Assembly (NCBI GenBank): GCA_963971285.1
Contig: OZ020244.1
Span: forward strand, 31,496,001-31,560,000
Direction: 5' to 3'
Length of the DNA stretch: 64,000 nucleotides
Origin: Astropecten irregularis
Lineage: Eukaryota; Echinodermata; Asteroidea; Paxillosida; Astropectinidae
Below, piece by piece: positions 1 through 16,768 of this stretch. The position numbers and the translations under genes are program-made. Every line of letters starts with the position of its first letter. The stretch's first letter is position 1. The notes beneath the pieces are model-generated. The model was given only the letters and a program-made list of their open reading frames with translations, searched no databases and was not told where the DNA came from.

Positions 1-41
1 TGAATTTGTTGAAAACAAAACAAACTATGAAAACAAAAAAG
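1..41 (+). CDS. Possible 3' end of an upstream exon of the Ig-TIR receptor
   Basis: Bases 2-41 are open in one frame (EFVENKTNYENKK plus one base). They end at a good donor, AAAAAAG|GTAAGT. The exon would end in phase 1, which is the phase needed by the Ig1 exon at 638, giving a junction Ala codon. The stretch is short and A-rich, so this could be chance. No signal peptide is visible. Confidence 0.35.
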
Positions 42-637
42 GTAAGTTTGCGGTGGCACCATGTAATCTCTTCTGTGAGAGTGTGTGGTTCTGAGAAGAA
101 CCGTTGGTATTATCTTGACGTTCCGAACAGTGTGCTCTGTTCGTCCTCAGGAAAGTGACAAACTATACATGTAGCTCAATATTATACACACTCCAAAAAG
201 ACTAATGCAAGCCATTTTTGATTGTATATTTCGTACTTTATTTAGAACATCTTCTGGAAAGCCAACAATATAATTTATTTTGAGTACCTAGAAAGTGTTC
301 AAAGACATCGCAGTTTGTCAGTTTTTGAACATTTGGCTATATATTTGCCATTGAACCAATACTGTTTGTCTATATACGTATACCAAACACATGCCATGAA
401 AACATCCTGAAAATGAAATGGGTTGGCTTGATCACAAAGCTGGCATAATGATTTGTAATGATTTGATTCTACAAAAGGAGTCATAGCTAGGCTGAGGCAT
501 CTTAACTGTGTTTAACAATGTCGAATAATAGGCAAACAACTGCCCTATAAGCCATTGAATTGTTCATGGGCATTAGAAATGCAGTTACTGAAATGATTTT
601 ATTGTAACGGATGGTTTTATTTTCTTTGAATTACCAG

Positions 638-3600
638 CCGTTCCAGATCCTTTCATTCAAGTTCCCCAGAACCATACTGCCCTCAAGGGCAGCAACGCCA
701 CATTTTCTTGCAAGATCAGAGCCGATGCCGGAACGGTTCGATGGGTGAAAGGTCACAACCAGCCCTTCGACGAGATGGCAGATATCACAGACCAGATGGG
801 TCGGTATGAAGTGTCACAGCTTTCCGAGGGAGTGTCCCAGCTCCGTATAATCGGGGTAGAGTTTGAAGATGAGGATGTTTACAGGTGCTTTGTGGGATAT
901 GTCTTCCGCGCTCCGGACTTGAACGTAGCTGACGCCATGCTGGTTGTCCAGTGTAAGTAGCGATGACATGACTTGTGGTGTCTCTACCCTAAGGGGGTGA
1001 AATTTCCTCTCTAGCACCCAGACATTTTAGGGCTTTTCACACTATCCAAAATCTCGGGGTTGAATTGGAACCAGAGCGAACCCTAAGATTTTTCAATCCT
1101 GAGCCAATTGGGTAGGATGGTCTTTAAACCGGTTCGAAATCAACCCTAGGGACCAGGGTTGAAAATCTCAACCCGGTTCCAAACTACATTTTTCACTGTG
1201 ATCTGTGTCATATGAGCCGGTTCACCAAAAATGTAGAGTTAATGTTGCGTCTCTTCGATCCGGTTAAAAAACTTGCCTGGCTGAACCGGGGCAGATCCGC
1301 GTTGGTTTCAACACGGATCGAAAAAGGAGATAAAAGGCCTTTTATTTTGGATTATGACTAACCTATAGCCTTTGGTCGTTCTGGGGGATAAGAAGCATTA
1401 TTTCGATGCAGTGTAGTATACAAATGACAGTATGCAAGGAAAACAGTAGATTTGAAGACCTGATAGCAAAATCTGTTCAGCTCCTAGCTGTCATCTTCAG
1501 GAGAAAGCTCCAACACTCTGGTAGATTTTGTGAAGGTGCAGTATTGTAAACCTTTAAGGTTTAAAGGGGATATTTTGTCACAGACTCTCACTGACCTCAC
1601 CAGGACTCTGCAGTATTCTTCTGAAGGCGGCTTGCCGAGCATACTTTCCAAAATGTCCAACACAATTTCTTCCCGAAACTTCTCGCTTCTTAGAGTGAGT
1701 GTTTCGTACAATGTGCTGTTCACCATAACTCATGTATGTCCTCAAGTCGTACTCACCTAATGGTACTTATCATCCTGTTTTATGCAACCAGCTGATCCAG
1801 AGCCGGAATGTTCATTCCAAGGGATCATCAACGTCCAGGCCGGGGAGAAGCTGACCCTGCACTGCTCCTTGAAACAGGCCAAGCCACTGCCTATCCTGAC
1901 CTGGGACATAAAAGGACGAGGTGCGATCCCTCAGCCTGAAACCACCACGGTCTCGTCCGATGACAACCACAGCTGGGATCTCAACACGTTCCTGACCTTT
2001 GTACCTGTTGTAGGGGATGACGGCAAGCTGGTGTCTCTCTCAGTGTGGAGCCCGGCATCAAATGGATTCCGTAGAGTGAGGGCGTCATTGAATGTCACAT
2101 GTGAGTACCGTAGATTCTGGGCCTTCTCATGTCTCTCCATTTTGTCCTCATTGTTTTCAAGCCTCCAGATAGGATAGTTGACTTGACCTCGCTGACCAGA
2201 GACACAGCATGAGTGGCTTGGTCGTATCCCAGGAATAGTAAAGGCAGCTCATACAGAAGAAAATCTTGGAGACTCTCATGTCAACCTCTCTTGTTTCAAC
2301 ACCCGGATGGTGCACCCTTTCCTTTAATTTCATCAGATGTTCTGATCCAAACATCATCAGGCCCTCCCGCTAACTCCACGCATTTCATGTTTCAGGTCAA
2401 TATTTTGGTTGATGAGCAGTTTGCAGCAGTTTATTACATCCAACGATGAGATTCAGGGATTGAGAGTCAGGTTGGCGTAGCGGTTCTTTCCTTGCCTTTC
2501 ACCTCTGTGGACCGGGTTCAAGTCCGGCTCGGTTCACAAGTGGATTGGGTTTTCAGTACCAACTTGACTCTGTGGGTTTTACCCGGAATATTACTCTGGG
2601 GTTTTCCTTCCACCTCTAAAACTGTATCGTCTTCTCATCATCTTTCCATAAAAGGTTTCATCAGGCTTTCGAGCCACAGTGCCCAGGGTGCTTATGAGGA
2701 ATCCTTGGTGTCATTACCAGAAATAAATAATAATAATAACAATGATTCCTTCTGTGGTTGATGACAAAGTTGGCTGTTATTGCTTACAATGCAGACAAGC
2801 CGATAGTTACCATCACGCCCGATCCGGTCACGTTGATTCAAGACCAGGATGATGTCACGATCCGATGCTCAGCCCAGGCCAACCCTCCACCCATCAGCTA
2901 CTCCTGGACACTCAAACATCCAAGCAATGCCTCCCAAGCCGTGGTGGGAATCGGATTCACGTACACCATTGAGAAGGTCAGCGAGGAGTACGACAATTCC
3001 AGCCTGACTTGTCAGGTCACTAATGCAGTCGGGGAGAGTGACATGACGGTCCTCATCAAAGTGACTGGTGAGTTTTGTCTGTCCGCTAGAATTTGGCTTC
3101 TGACTGCCAAACAAACCAAGATAATTGACTATTAGGGACACCACCAACGTAGGGCTGGATGGCTCAGTTGGTGGAGCGCCTGTACGGTATTCAGGTTCGA
3201 ATTCCGCTCCAGGCAATTTTTCTTTGTTCATCTTTCAATGACTTAAAAATTCAGTCAGTTTTTTTTGTGGTTGTTTGATGAATAGAAAAGTTATTAAAAT
3301 TGAAGTCGAGGTGTCCCCATATCATTCTATTTGAAAAGAAAAAATCAACAGATATCTTTATAAGGAAAAAAGGTGATCACGCGATGTCGTGCTGTTGGAA
3401 GCAACGTTTCGGCTGCTGGTACTGCTTGCCTGCATCAGATATCTTTACCTTTTTTTATTATCATTTATGAGACTTGGACAAAACTTGATTGTTTTTCTGC
3501 ACATGTTGAGAATTAAGGTATATATTCCATTATTTATGTAGGTATTTGGTTTGATTACAATAAAATTTGACTTTCCAGGGGAGGAAACAATTACCCATCA

Positions 3601-6016
3601 GCAGAGGACCAGTCAAAGTCAGTATATGCAATGCATACAATTCTGGCTGGTACTCATGTAGTCAAGCTGTTTTGCTGTTTTGCCTGGCAAACTTGTGTAA
3701 AACTCTGGCCCATTGTTGTCGTACATTAATTGTTGTGTGTTTGATATGTCACTTTGGTTTCAGCACCTTCCAGCGCAGTGACAGTGGGTTTCTCTGTGTT
3801 AGGAGGAGTGTTTATTGTCGTGCTGGTGCTCGCTAGCTGCCTCACCCATCAGTTTCGGAAGGAAATCAACCTCTGGTGGGCCAAGAAATCCGGCAAGAAC
3901 AACGGTACGTAACCATGCCAAACCCTGACATATTTATCATAAACAACAGTATTCTTTTCATTTTCCCCTCCAACCAAAACTACGGAAGTGTATTTAGGAC
4001 ATGACTAAAAAATAAATTGGGGGCCTGCTATTCTGCCCAGGCGGATCATACTATTTTGTTCAGCTGCAGTTTCCTTCCAGCGCATTCCAGCATGCACGTG
4101 AAATATTAATCCGCCCAGGCGAAATAGTGGAACATGATTTCCTTTTTTAGTATGTCCTAAATACAATTCCGTACAAAAATGAAAAATTATTTTGTTCGAA
4201 ATTCACTTTAGTGCCCAGTGCTAACGGATTGATAAGAGTCTTTTGCCAAGTTTGTTCGGAGATTTGTTTGCCCGATAAGTCATCTCTTGATCCATCCCCA
4301 TGAAATTATTTGGTTTTGGCAGGACTGAACAGAAATTCTACCAATCTGGCAATTGAACTTTGGGCAGTTGCTTTTACACTATATCAAACTCAACCAAATT
4401 ATATTCTTAGGAATATTACCACAAACAATTGACGATATTATATCGAAGTATATCATATACTTCAGGAATTTGTGAAAATGCACACCATTTAGCTTCTAAT
4501 GTGGCATGTTTTTTTGGTAGTTTTGGACTAAGGGTAATCAATTCAATTTGTACATTTCATTGGCTCAAAACATCTTATAAAATAGGTGAGCAAAATATTG
4601 AGGTGCAGTCTCTTCCTACCAGGCAAATGAAAAAAATTCAAATTTATCTAGTTAGTTCCCCTTTTGGTTATTTGATGATTGGGCAAATAAACCAGTGAAA
4701 AGAATGAAGACATAAATACATATAAAATCAAAAGGTACATTTTAAGGACATTGAAAAATTGCAGAAAGTTTCCGTGAATTTTAACGCAAATCTTGGTATT
4801 CTATCTTGCTTAAATTTCTTGTTCAGATGACAAGAAGTATGACGTCTTCATCTCCTACAAGAGTGGTGGGCTGGATGAGGCGTTTGTGGTGGGATCGCTG
4901 ATTCCGAGACTGGAGCGAGACGGATACCGCATTTGCGTCCACTACAAATCCTTTCTGCCCGGGAAAAGTGAGTAGTGCTTGAAATATTTTCTTCCGGTCT
5001 TGAGATTGGACGGGGTAGCTTGGACACAAAGTGGTTTTATAAAATAAATTCATCATTATTATTATTATTTATTCGGCATTCTTCACATAGTTTATACACA
5101 GAACAGACCATGAGTTTAAAAGACAAATATGACACTAGGCCAGCAGCAAATGCTGGAAAAGGAAAAGTTAACCTAATAACTGTGACCCTAGGGCCTTTGT
5201 TTCCATGGCATTATTACTAAGGGCAAGAAACCTCATTGGAAAGTCAGGATGCATTTACCCATAGATTTTGATGCAGAATTTTATTGTCGCAGGAATTTTA
5301 ATTGTTTCAATCTGACTGATGTGGGCTTATCTAGCCAGGGTCGATTTAACGAAACCCTATGATTGATCGCAAATTATATCACAAATCTTCATCAGAATCA
5401 TCCTGGATGTATTTCTGGGATGTTTTTCTGAATTATGCCCAAAGATGGTGACGGATACATCACCCTGAGAAAGTAGAGAAGTTAGTAACACATTGATTGA
5501 GCATGTAATTATGTGTGTAATTTGATGGCAGGTATCATCGACAACATTGCCGATGCTGTGCACCTGAGCCGCAAGACACTCCTCCTGCTGTCACCGGGCT
5601 TCATCGAGAGTGAGTGGTGCCGCTACGAGTTCCAGGCAGCCCTGTCCCAGATGCTCCACCTCCGGACTGACCTCATCCCCATCATCTTTGAGGACTTGGG
5701 CCCGATGGAGGACCTGTCCTCCGACCTGCAGACTATCCTGCGGATGCTGTCCTACGTCACGTGGCCCAAGTCCAGCAACAACAACGGCAGCAGCCAGAAC
5801 AGCGGGCCAGAAAACGAAGAAGAACGGTTCTGGAAGCTGTTGTGGCAGACGCTTCCGGACACACCCCTGGAACGGGAATTGCAGGTAGCCGACAACATAA
5901 ACCTAGCAGGAGGAGAAGGTGACATGTTTAAGGTGGGTTCGGGAAGAGAAGAATTGATCACCCAGACCCCTCTGGAAATGGAAGAGCATGTCCATACTGA
6001 TGAAAATGCAGTGTAA
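638..6016 (+). CDS. IL-1 receptor-like Ig-TIR transmembrane receptor (5' incomplete)
   Basis: The exons are 638-952, 1792-2100, 2795-3067 (one Ig domain each), 3764-3904 (membrane span), 4827-4967 and 5532-6016 (TIR). Every junction is GT-AG and phase 1, so the exons join into about 554 residues ending in TAA at 6014. Ig1 has its Cys pair (FSC, YRC) and a core Trp. Ig3 has IRC, YSW and LTC. Ig2 has LHC and LTW but no second Cys. The hydrophobic span runs GGVFIVVLVLASC and is followed by basic residues. The TIR domain starts YDVFISY (box 1), has a BB-loop FLPGK and ends with the box 3 FW. This layout is that of IL-1 receptor family members, which signal through TIR contacts at the plasma membrane. 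The signal peptide exon is missing from the window. Which vertebrate member is closest (IL1R, IL1RAPL, SIGIRR) cannot be decided here. The family assignment is secure and the ligand is unknown. Confidence 0.88.
1030..1342. repeat. TIR element with TTTTCACACTATC ends, copy 1
   Basis: It opens with GGCTTTTCACACTATCC and shares almost all its length with 56951-57300, including AAATCTCAACCCGGTTCCAAA. Its 3' end is eroded compared with copy 2, which keeps the inverted end GATAGTGTGAAAAGGC. It lies in the intron between Ig1 and Ig2 and codes nothing. Confidence 0.75.
2464..2743 (+). mobile_element. tRNA-derived SINE, family 1, copy 1
   Basis: The tRNA-like head has an A-box-like GTTGGCGTAGCGG and a B box GGGTTCAAGTCC. 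A 200-bp body follows and the element ends in an AATAATAAT tail. It is nearly identical to 48891-49176. It lies in the intron between Ig2 and Ig3 of the receptor. Confidence 0.85.
3094..3272 (+). mobile_element. tRNA-derived SINE, family 2, forward copy
   Basis: It contains GGCTGGATGGCTCAGTTGG (A-box region) and GGTTCGAATTCC (B box), flanked by TTGGCTTCTGACTGCCAAAC at the left and AAAATTCAGTCAGTTT at the right. It starts only 27 bases after the donor of the Ig3 exon. Related copies are at 45451-45639, 46653-46976 and 52385-52614, with a fragment at 7726-7807. Confidence 0.82.
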
Positions 6017-7555
6017 GATCCCCATGTGGGAAGGGAACAGCATGTGGATGTATATGAAAAATCCATTTGTGGGACGGTTTGCGCTAAAACAAATTTTCAT
6101 ACAAAATCTCATAGGCCGGCTATCCACGAAAGGGTGTATACATGTAAATGTAGTATTGACTATTGAGTATGACATAACATGGTTAAGTGGCAATAGACAT
6201 AGAATACATGGTTAGCCAAGCTGTAATATAATAGACAATTTAAAGAGTGCTTTATTTAGCCCATCTTCTGAGGAAGCAGCAAAATTTCACTTGTAATTAT
6301 GATTTACAATAACAAACTCCCAATTGGCAATCAAATGTGCAAGCTCTCTAAAACATTTTCCAATCTGTACTTAGGACATGCCTCTTCAATCTTTAAAGGT
6401 ATTGGTTGGTAAAGGTCACAGAGAACAGCACCCACACTTTGTCTGATCAAACATGTACATGAAATAATACACCTGTGAACATTTGAGCTCAATCGGGCAT
6501 CTGATGAGTCACAACAAAACAACGAAAACGCTGGATGTTTTTTTTTCTTATAAAACATTAAGAATGGTGTTAATTTTACCCCAAGATTAAAACTGTTTTC
6601 AGTCTTTGTTTTACTAATTTGTGGATATAAAATTTACACAATTTTTTACTGAATGGTATGTTTCTACCAGCACCATTCATGCCCTGAAATTTATACTTAA
6701 ATCTGTGAACATTTTTACTGTACCTTTTAAACAGCTTCTTCTTCTTCTTCTTGTTAATTGGTGGAACATAATTTCATAACTCCTACATAGTGTATTTAGT
6801 CTTTGGAAAGCATTTTTGGTTGTTTTAAAATCATTCATTTTTATTGTTAACAGCTGGTCTGTTTCTTCAACACTGTTATAAAAAAGAAATTGGTTCTGAT
6901 TCTTAAAGTGTAAGGTATATTACCAATGGGTTTGATTGCTTATATGAAGTTGAACCCTTTTTTTTTGTAAAGAGCATTGGGGAATTAGTGGTTTATAACT
7001 ACGCTTTATAAATTAGTAGTGTTATTATTCCATTGCTGATTGCAAGAAGTGTATTTAACTTTTTTAGACTAGGCACATGCAATTATATTTACTTTGTTTA
7101 CTCTTTATATGAAATTAATGTACTGAATCATCTTTGTATAATTATATGTCGGTAATTAAGGGCATAATTATATGATATGTGTATTTCTTCTCTCTTGTCA
7201 TTAAGCATAAAATTTATATATTTTAGTACCTTTTATGTACAATTTAACCTGAGTGGGCCTCAGGCTTCAGCTCCTATTCTAATGAATGAGGTTCGACAAT
7301 AGCAACATAGGAACATAGTCACAGATTAGCATTGGTTTATCTATCTTGTAATTAAATTTTTTCAAAAGGCTATTTGATTAATTGTATGTTTTATTTTTAT
7401 TTTATTTTTTAATTGGGTAATTAATAGTCTGTGCATTAAGTTTATCAGTTTATCACTTAATTAAAATGTATTGCTTTTGTTTTTAGTTTACTTTTTTGTT
7501 GCAGAATTTAGATATTTTCATTGATAATATAAATTGTACATTAGATTGAAGGTGA

Positions 7556-7561
7556 AATAAA
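7556..7561 (+). terminator. Candidate polyadenylation signal of the Ig-TIR receptor
   Basis: AATAAA lies about 1.5 kb after the receptor stop codon at 6016, at the end of a long AT-rich stretch that would be the 3' UTR. Other near-consensus signals occur in the same stretch, so the exact site is a guess. Confidence 0.35.
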
Positions 7562-7725
7562 ATTGCAAAATTAAACTGAATACCATATTTTCTCTGCCGT
7601 CATATTGTTTGTTTGTTTTTATTATTGTTTTTTACCACTTTTGCTATTTATGAAGGAAAACAGAGCTGTTTTATATGCAACCTTTGTAGCAATTACTTTT
7701 TTCACATTTGAATAATTTGGTATAA

Positions 7726-7807
7726 CCACCACAAGGAAAACTGACTGGATTAATTTTAAGTCATTGGAAAATGAATGATTCAAAGAAAAATTGACTGAAG
7801 TGGGATT
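7726..7807 (-). mobile_element. Fragment of tRNA-derived SINE, family 2
   Basis: Only the end distal to the tRNA head remains (CACAAGGAAAACTGACTGG to TTGACTGAAGTGGGATTC). It is heavily diverged and broken. Confidence 0.6.
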
Positions 7808-8140
7808 CTTTCTTCATTTTCCAATGATTTTATTAAAAGGTAATAACTGATGATAAAGCCTGCATATATGGACCACATAAATTGTTTTGTTCATCTTAGG
7901 GTGATGTGCCTAAATTTGGAATCATGCAAAGTTCATTGAATCTATCGTAAGTTAAAGGTAATTGTCCCGGAAATACAATGTAAAGGCATATATTCCTTCG
8001 TTCTTGCCATATATAGGCCTCGCTTATTTTGAGACCGGAAGCACATAACTACTCACGGTATGTGCAGAAAAGATTGTGCAGTGTGCATGCGGAGTTGGGG
8101 GTTTAAATCATAGCGATACGTGTCTGTGGAAATCACCAGA

Positions 8141-13260
<5,120 letters not shown>

Positions 13261-14244
13261 CAGTCACTCAATGTACATACTCTCTACACTTTTCGTTCAT
13301 ATTTTGTAGTAATTTTTGGGTTGTTCCTTTCCCTTTCTTCAGGGGCGGGGTAGACATATCAAAGTGATTTCCAAAACCATCAACCTAATTACAGTGTAAC
13401 GTCACTATTTTGAACACGCCAATATCCATAAAATTTGTTTGTTTTAGTGGTTGGTCTTTATAGTGCTTAAACAACAATGTTAAGTACTGGGTTTGTTTTG
13501 TACACAGAAAATTAATTGAGAGCCAAGGATGATGTTCAGTATAGCCAAATGTTCAGTATAGCGGTGTTTGCTATAGCAGTGTTCCACTGTACATTACTAT
13601 AGGGCTAGGCAGACACTACTGAGATTTAAGGACTATGTAAATCCTACATGCGCTCACAAAATTTGATTTTTTAACTGTGGTGAATTCCTTTAGGCAAGAC
13701 GTCCATCCCTACTCTCAAAAATAAATATTTACTCCCATTTGGCAGTTGAGAACATTTGAACTGGAATGTTGAAATGTAGCCATGCTTTGCTGTGTTCTGT
13801 CATATGACAAGCAGTGTTTTTCATTTTATCTGAATCATTTGCTCTGTTGTTCAGCATGTGTGCAACTGTGCATATATGATGTACACAGCTGGAGTGTGTA
13901 GTATTGCATTGGAGAACAACATGTGTTCATTGCCCACGTGTGCAGTGGGACAGGCTCACTCGAATGGTCTGTCTTGAAAAATTTGCTACTTATATTAGCA
14001 TTATATCAAAAATATCAAAAATATCTCTTCCCCTTAAAATGTTTTCCCATTACTGTTCCCAACACTGAATTGTTTAATAACAAGTCAATTAATTTCCTAT
14101 GTTTTCTTCAAGGGAAGTTAATAAAGAATAGAGATTCTCCATCAATACTTGTGGTTTTATATGACTCTATTTCTTTTGGAAAGAGCTTCAGGCTGAAGAA
14201 GTTATGTTTAATACTATTTTATGAGTGACTTTGTACCCTGGTAT

Positions 14245-14718
14245 GGGGCCGTCCATAAAGTACGTATGCACGAAATGCCGACTTTTTTTACCCCCCCTCC
14301 CCCTCTGTACGCATGGCGTACGCAATGGTCCCAACCCCCCCTCCCCCCTGTACGCATACGCATTTCACATTAGGTTTTTCACTTCTCGTGGTCCCTTGCT
14401 TTAGCATCATTAATATGTCACAATAATCCGGGCCGTTACCGTTATTGGGACGTCACTTTTGAAATGAACACTTTTTTATACATTTACAGATGTATTTTAC
14501 AAAAAATTTTTCATATTGAATAAGAAAAAAGGAAAAAACAAATAAATCCTGGTGCTTTTTGTCGTTTGTTTCCCTCTCTTTTCGCGCGAAATGATTATGC
14601 AAATTTTTTGTTTGCGTACGGTACGCATTGGCCGGAACCCCCCCTCCCCCCCTGTACGCATGGCGTACGCAGCGGTAACAATCCCCCCTCCGTGCGTACG
14701 TACTTTATGGACGGCCCC
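14245..14718. mobile_element. 474-bp TIR element with GGGGCCGTCCATAAAGTACG ends
   Basis: About 28 bases at each end are inverse with one mismatch. The element is flanked by TAT on both sides. The 3-bp duplication and GGGG start would fit a PIF/Harbinger-type non-autonomous element, which is inference. Inside, CCCCCTCC tracts and GTACGC motifs alternate. There is no transposase. Confidence 0.8.
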
Positions 14719-15049
14719 TATGTGCCCTGTCAGCAAGCCTGTAACTTAACCAGTTCTGGGTTAAGTTGTAGGATGTTGGTAGCTTTGGATGATGGGTAGA
14801 AGCAAGCATCTTCTCGTACCATTTGCAGAGGACGGCCAAAATTGCAGATGGCAACGTAGATCTTAATATCATCAAGGCAAAGTAAAGACATTTGTCATGT
14901 TCAAATTCAAGATGAAATACTTCAAGAACTACTACTACTATGTTGGGACCGCCAGAGCGATGTCGCAAGCCAAACCTTGAATCATTGCCTTCCAAACATC
15001 CCGATCCAGCATGCATGAGCGCAGCTCTTTGACGCTGGTGAGGGCAGTA

Positions 15050-15338
15050 CATAGAGATACATACTAATAAACTAGAGGGCGGGCTCGGCGAAATTTCTGT
15101 GACAACTGAAAAAGGCATCGCGCCGGCGCTTTACTATCCTTGATGTGTACGTACGACATAGGCCTTTGTACTGTAATTTATGCAAGTGCTCCGTCAGCAT
15201 ATCATTCCCTGGTACGCATGCGTATACGTAATTCGTGCCTTTAATAGTAATGGCGGCACGGGCCCATGTGATCACAGCGCCACAGTACAGGGGAGTATTG
15301 TGCGTCCGCCCTCTAGTTTATTAGTATGTATCTCTATG
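15050..15338. mobile_element. 289-bp hAT-like MITE with perfect TIRs and 8-bp target duplication
   Basis: The terminal 33 bases (15050-15082 and 15306-15338, beginning CATAGAGATACATAC) are exact inverses. GGGCAGTA flanks both sides (15042-15049 and 15339-15346), an 8-bp target duplication as made by hAT transposases. No coding sequence lies inside. Confidence 0.92.
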
Positions 15339-15999
15339 GGGCAGTATCTCTCTCGAGCTGGTCCACAAGGGTGAGATGCCTCCTTCCCCGAGTGGTATTG
15401 CCTTGCTTTGGCTGTCACAAGATGGTCGTGCAGGCAGACAGCTCAGCATGCCGGACACAGTGTCCAGCGAGCTTCAGTCGCCGCTCTCGGATCTTTTCTG
15501 ATACCCTCGGCATGCCTACATAGAGATCTACATTCTTCATATGGCTAAGCCATGATACATCTAGGATTGAAAAAATATGAACAGTGAACTAATATTGCCA
15601 TTGAACTTGAATCGCTATTGAAAAATTCCATAAGCCGTGCATAGAAGTGCTTAATCAATAATAAGCTCAGAAGCCTTGCAGACATTTTGTTTTTCCCGAG
15701 ACACTACAGTTTTTCAGGAAAACTCATTCACAGAAAGCAAAGGGAAAAAAAAGCAAATTACTGAACAAAATAAACACAAGCCTTTTCACTCTTTCTTTCA
15801 AATAGTATCAATTTATTTGTCCTTTACAATAAATAAACAACAGCTTCTCAAATCAATTTTCGAATGTTCAAAATATAAGAATTCTACGGAAGATGTTTTC
15901 AAGGGTGTCGAAAATAGATTACAGTTTAAAAATGCTACCAAAATATTGACATGTTCCCCTGACGTGACTCCATTATATTAATGTTGAAGGTGTTCATGG

Positions 16000-16237
16000 G
16001 ATGTTTACGAAACGGAGGCTCAGGCTCCGTCTCAGGCTTCAGCTCCATTTTTTTAATCCATTATAAAATAACAGCTATCAAAATAGAGACTTTGGCTGCG
16101 GTTCGGAAGTAGATTCTCTGGTTTGAAAAGGAAAACAGAGCTTCTGCTTCAATGAAAAACCGCAACCTATATTTTCAGCATATGGATGTCAGAGCTGGAG
16201 CCTGAGCTTGAGCCTGAGTTTCCATTTTGTAAACCCC
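16000..16237. repeat. GGCTCAGGCTCC foldback family, copy 1
   Basis: The ends are GTTTACGAAACGGAGGCTC and the inverse TTTTGTAAAC. The body holds AGTAGATTCTCTGGTTTGAA and ATTTTCAGCATATGGATG, which are shared by all six copies in this window (16000, 17694, 24402, 32468, 38285, 39773). Confidence 0.83.
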
Positions 16238-16403
16238 CATATATTATATCCCGATATACTGGGTACATACTAAAGTCATGCATGACTGCAGCCATGTCCC
16301 ATAGACTTGTGTACAATTTCAAACAACAGTCAAGTAAGATTTGAGGCTTTGCATGCTGGTGACAATTTGTACGTGGATCGGTTTGCGGAAACACCGTGTA
16401 AGA

Positions 16404-16597
16404 ATCGTTCATACTTTCGCACTTCTATATCATTCGTGCTTCTCGCAATTAAGGTCTCAACATTTCGACTAGTCTGCTCTTAGTCCTCATCAGGAGACCA
16501 ATGACCAATGGTCCTGATGAGGACTAGAGCAAACTAGTCGAAATGGTGAGACCTTACGAGAAGTGCGAACGAAATAGAAGTGCGAAAGTATGAACGG
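16404..16597. repeat. Long hairpin with arms of about 85 bases
   Basis: The arms (TTCATACTTTCGCACTTCTAT ... AGTCCTCATCAGGA and inverse) are separated by a loop of about 15 bases centred on ACCAATGACC. A single arm of the same sequence family is seen near 44690-44815. Confidence 0.85.
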
Positions 16598-16768
16598 ATC
16601 CACATAACATTCAAGTAATTCGGACTTGGCCTAAATCCCCCTCCATAGAGTATACAAAATATTTGCCATGAAGTGCTTGGAGGGCTAATATATCTTCTGT
16701 CATCTAGTGACACGATTGTTTAATTTGAGGCGGTGAGAAGTTTCCTGAGTGAAGCGACAAGATTCCAT

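Larger units (their letters stand above)
6017..8140. other. Probable 3' UTR and spacer between the receptor and NAA10
   Basis: No coding exon is visible here. Bases 6390-6723 are a degraded copy of the 350-bp TIR repeat best seen at 47654-48007. Bases 7726-7807 are a broken tRNA-type SINE in reverse orientation. The rest is AT-rich. NAA10 starts at 8141. Confidence 0.5.
13261..16768. other. Convergent intergenic region between NAA10 and the EF-hand gene
   Basis: I see no coding exon here. AATAAA at 13720-13725 and 14120-14125 are candidate NAA10 poly(A) signals. The region holds three clear mobile elements (14245-14718, 15050-15338, 16404-16597) and one copy of the GGCTCAGGCTCC foldback family (16000-16237). 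The listed short reading frames fall inside these repeats. Confidence 0.6.

Noticed and set aside
3150-3215. tRNA gene
   Set aside because: A and B boxes are present, but there is no complete cloverleaf, and the same sequence recurs with a common non-tRNA body, so it is a SINE head. The same holds for 2464, 45500, 46720 and 48891.
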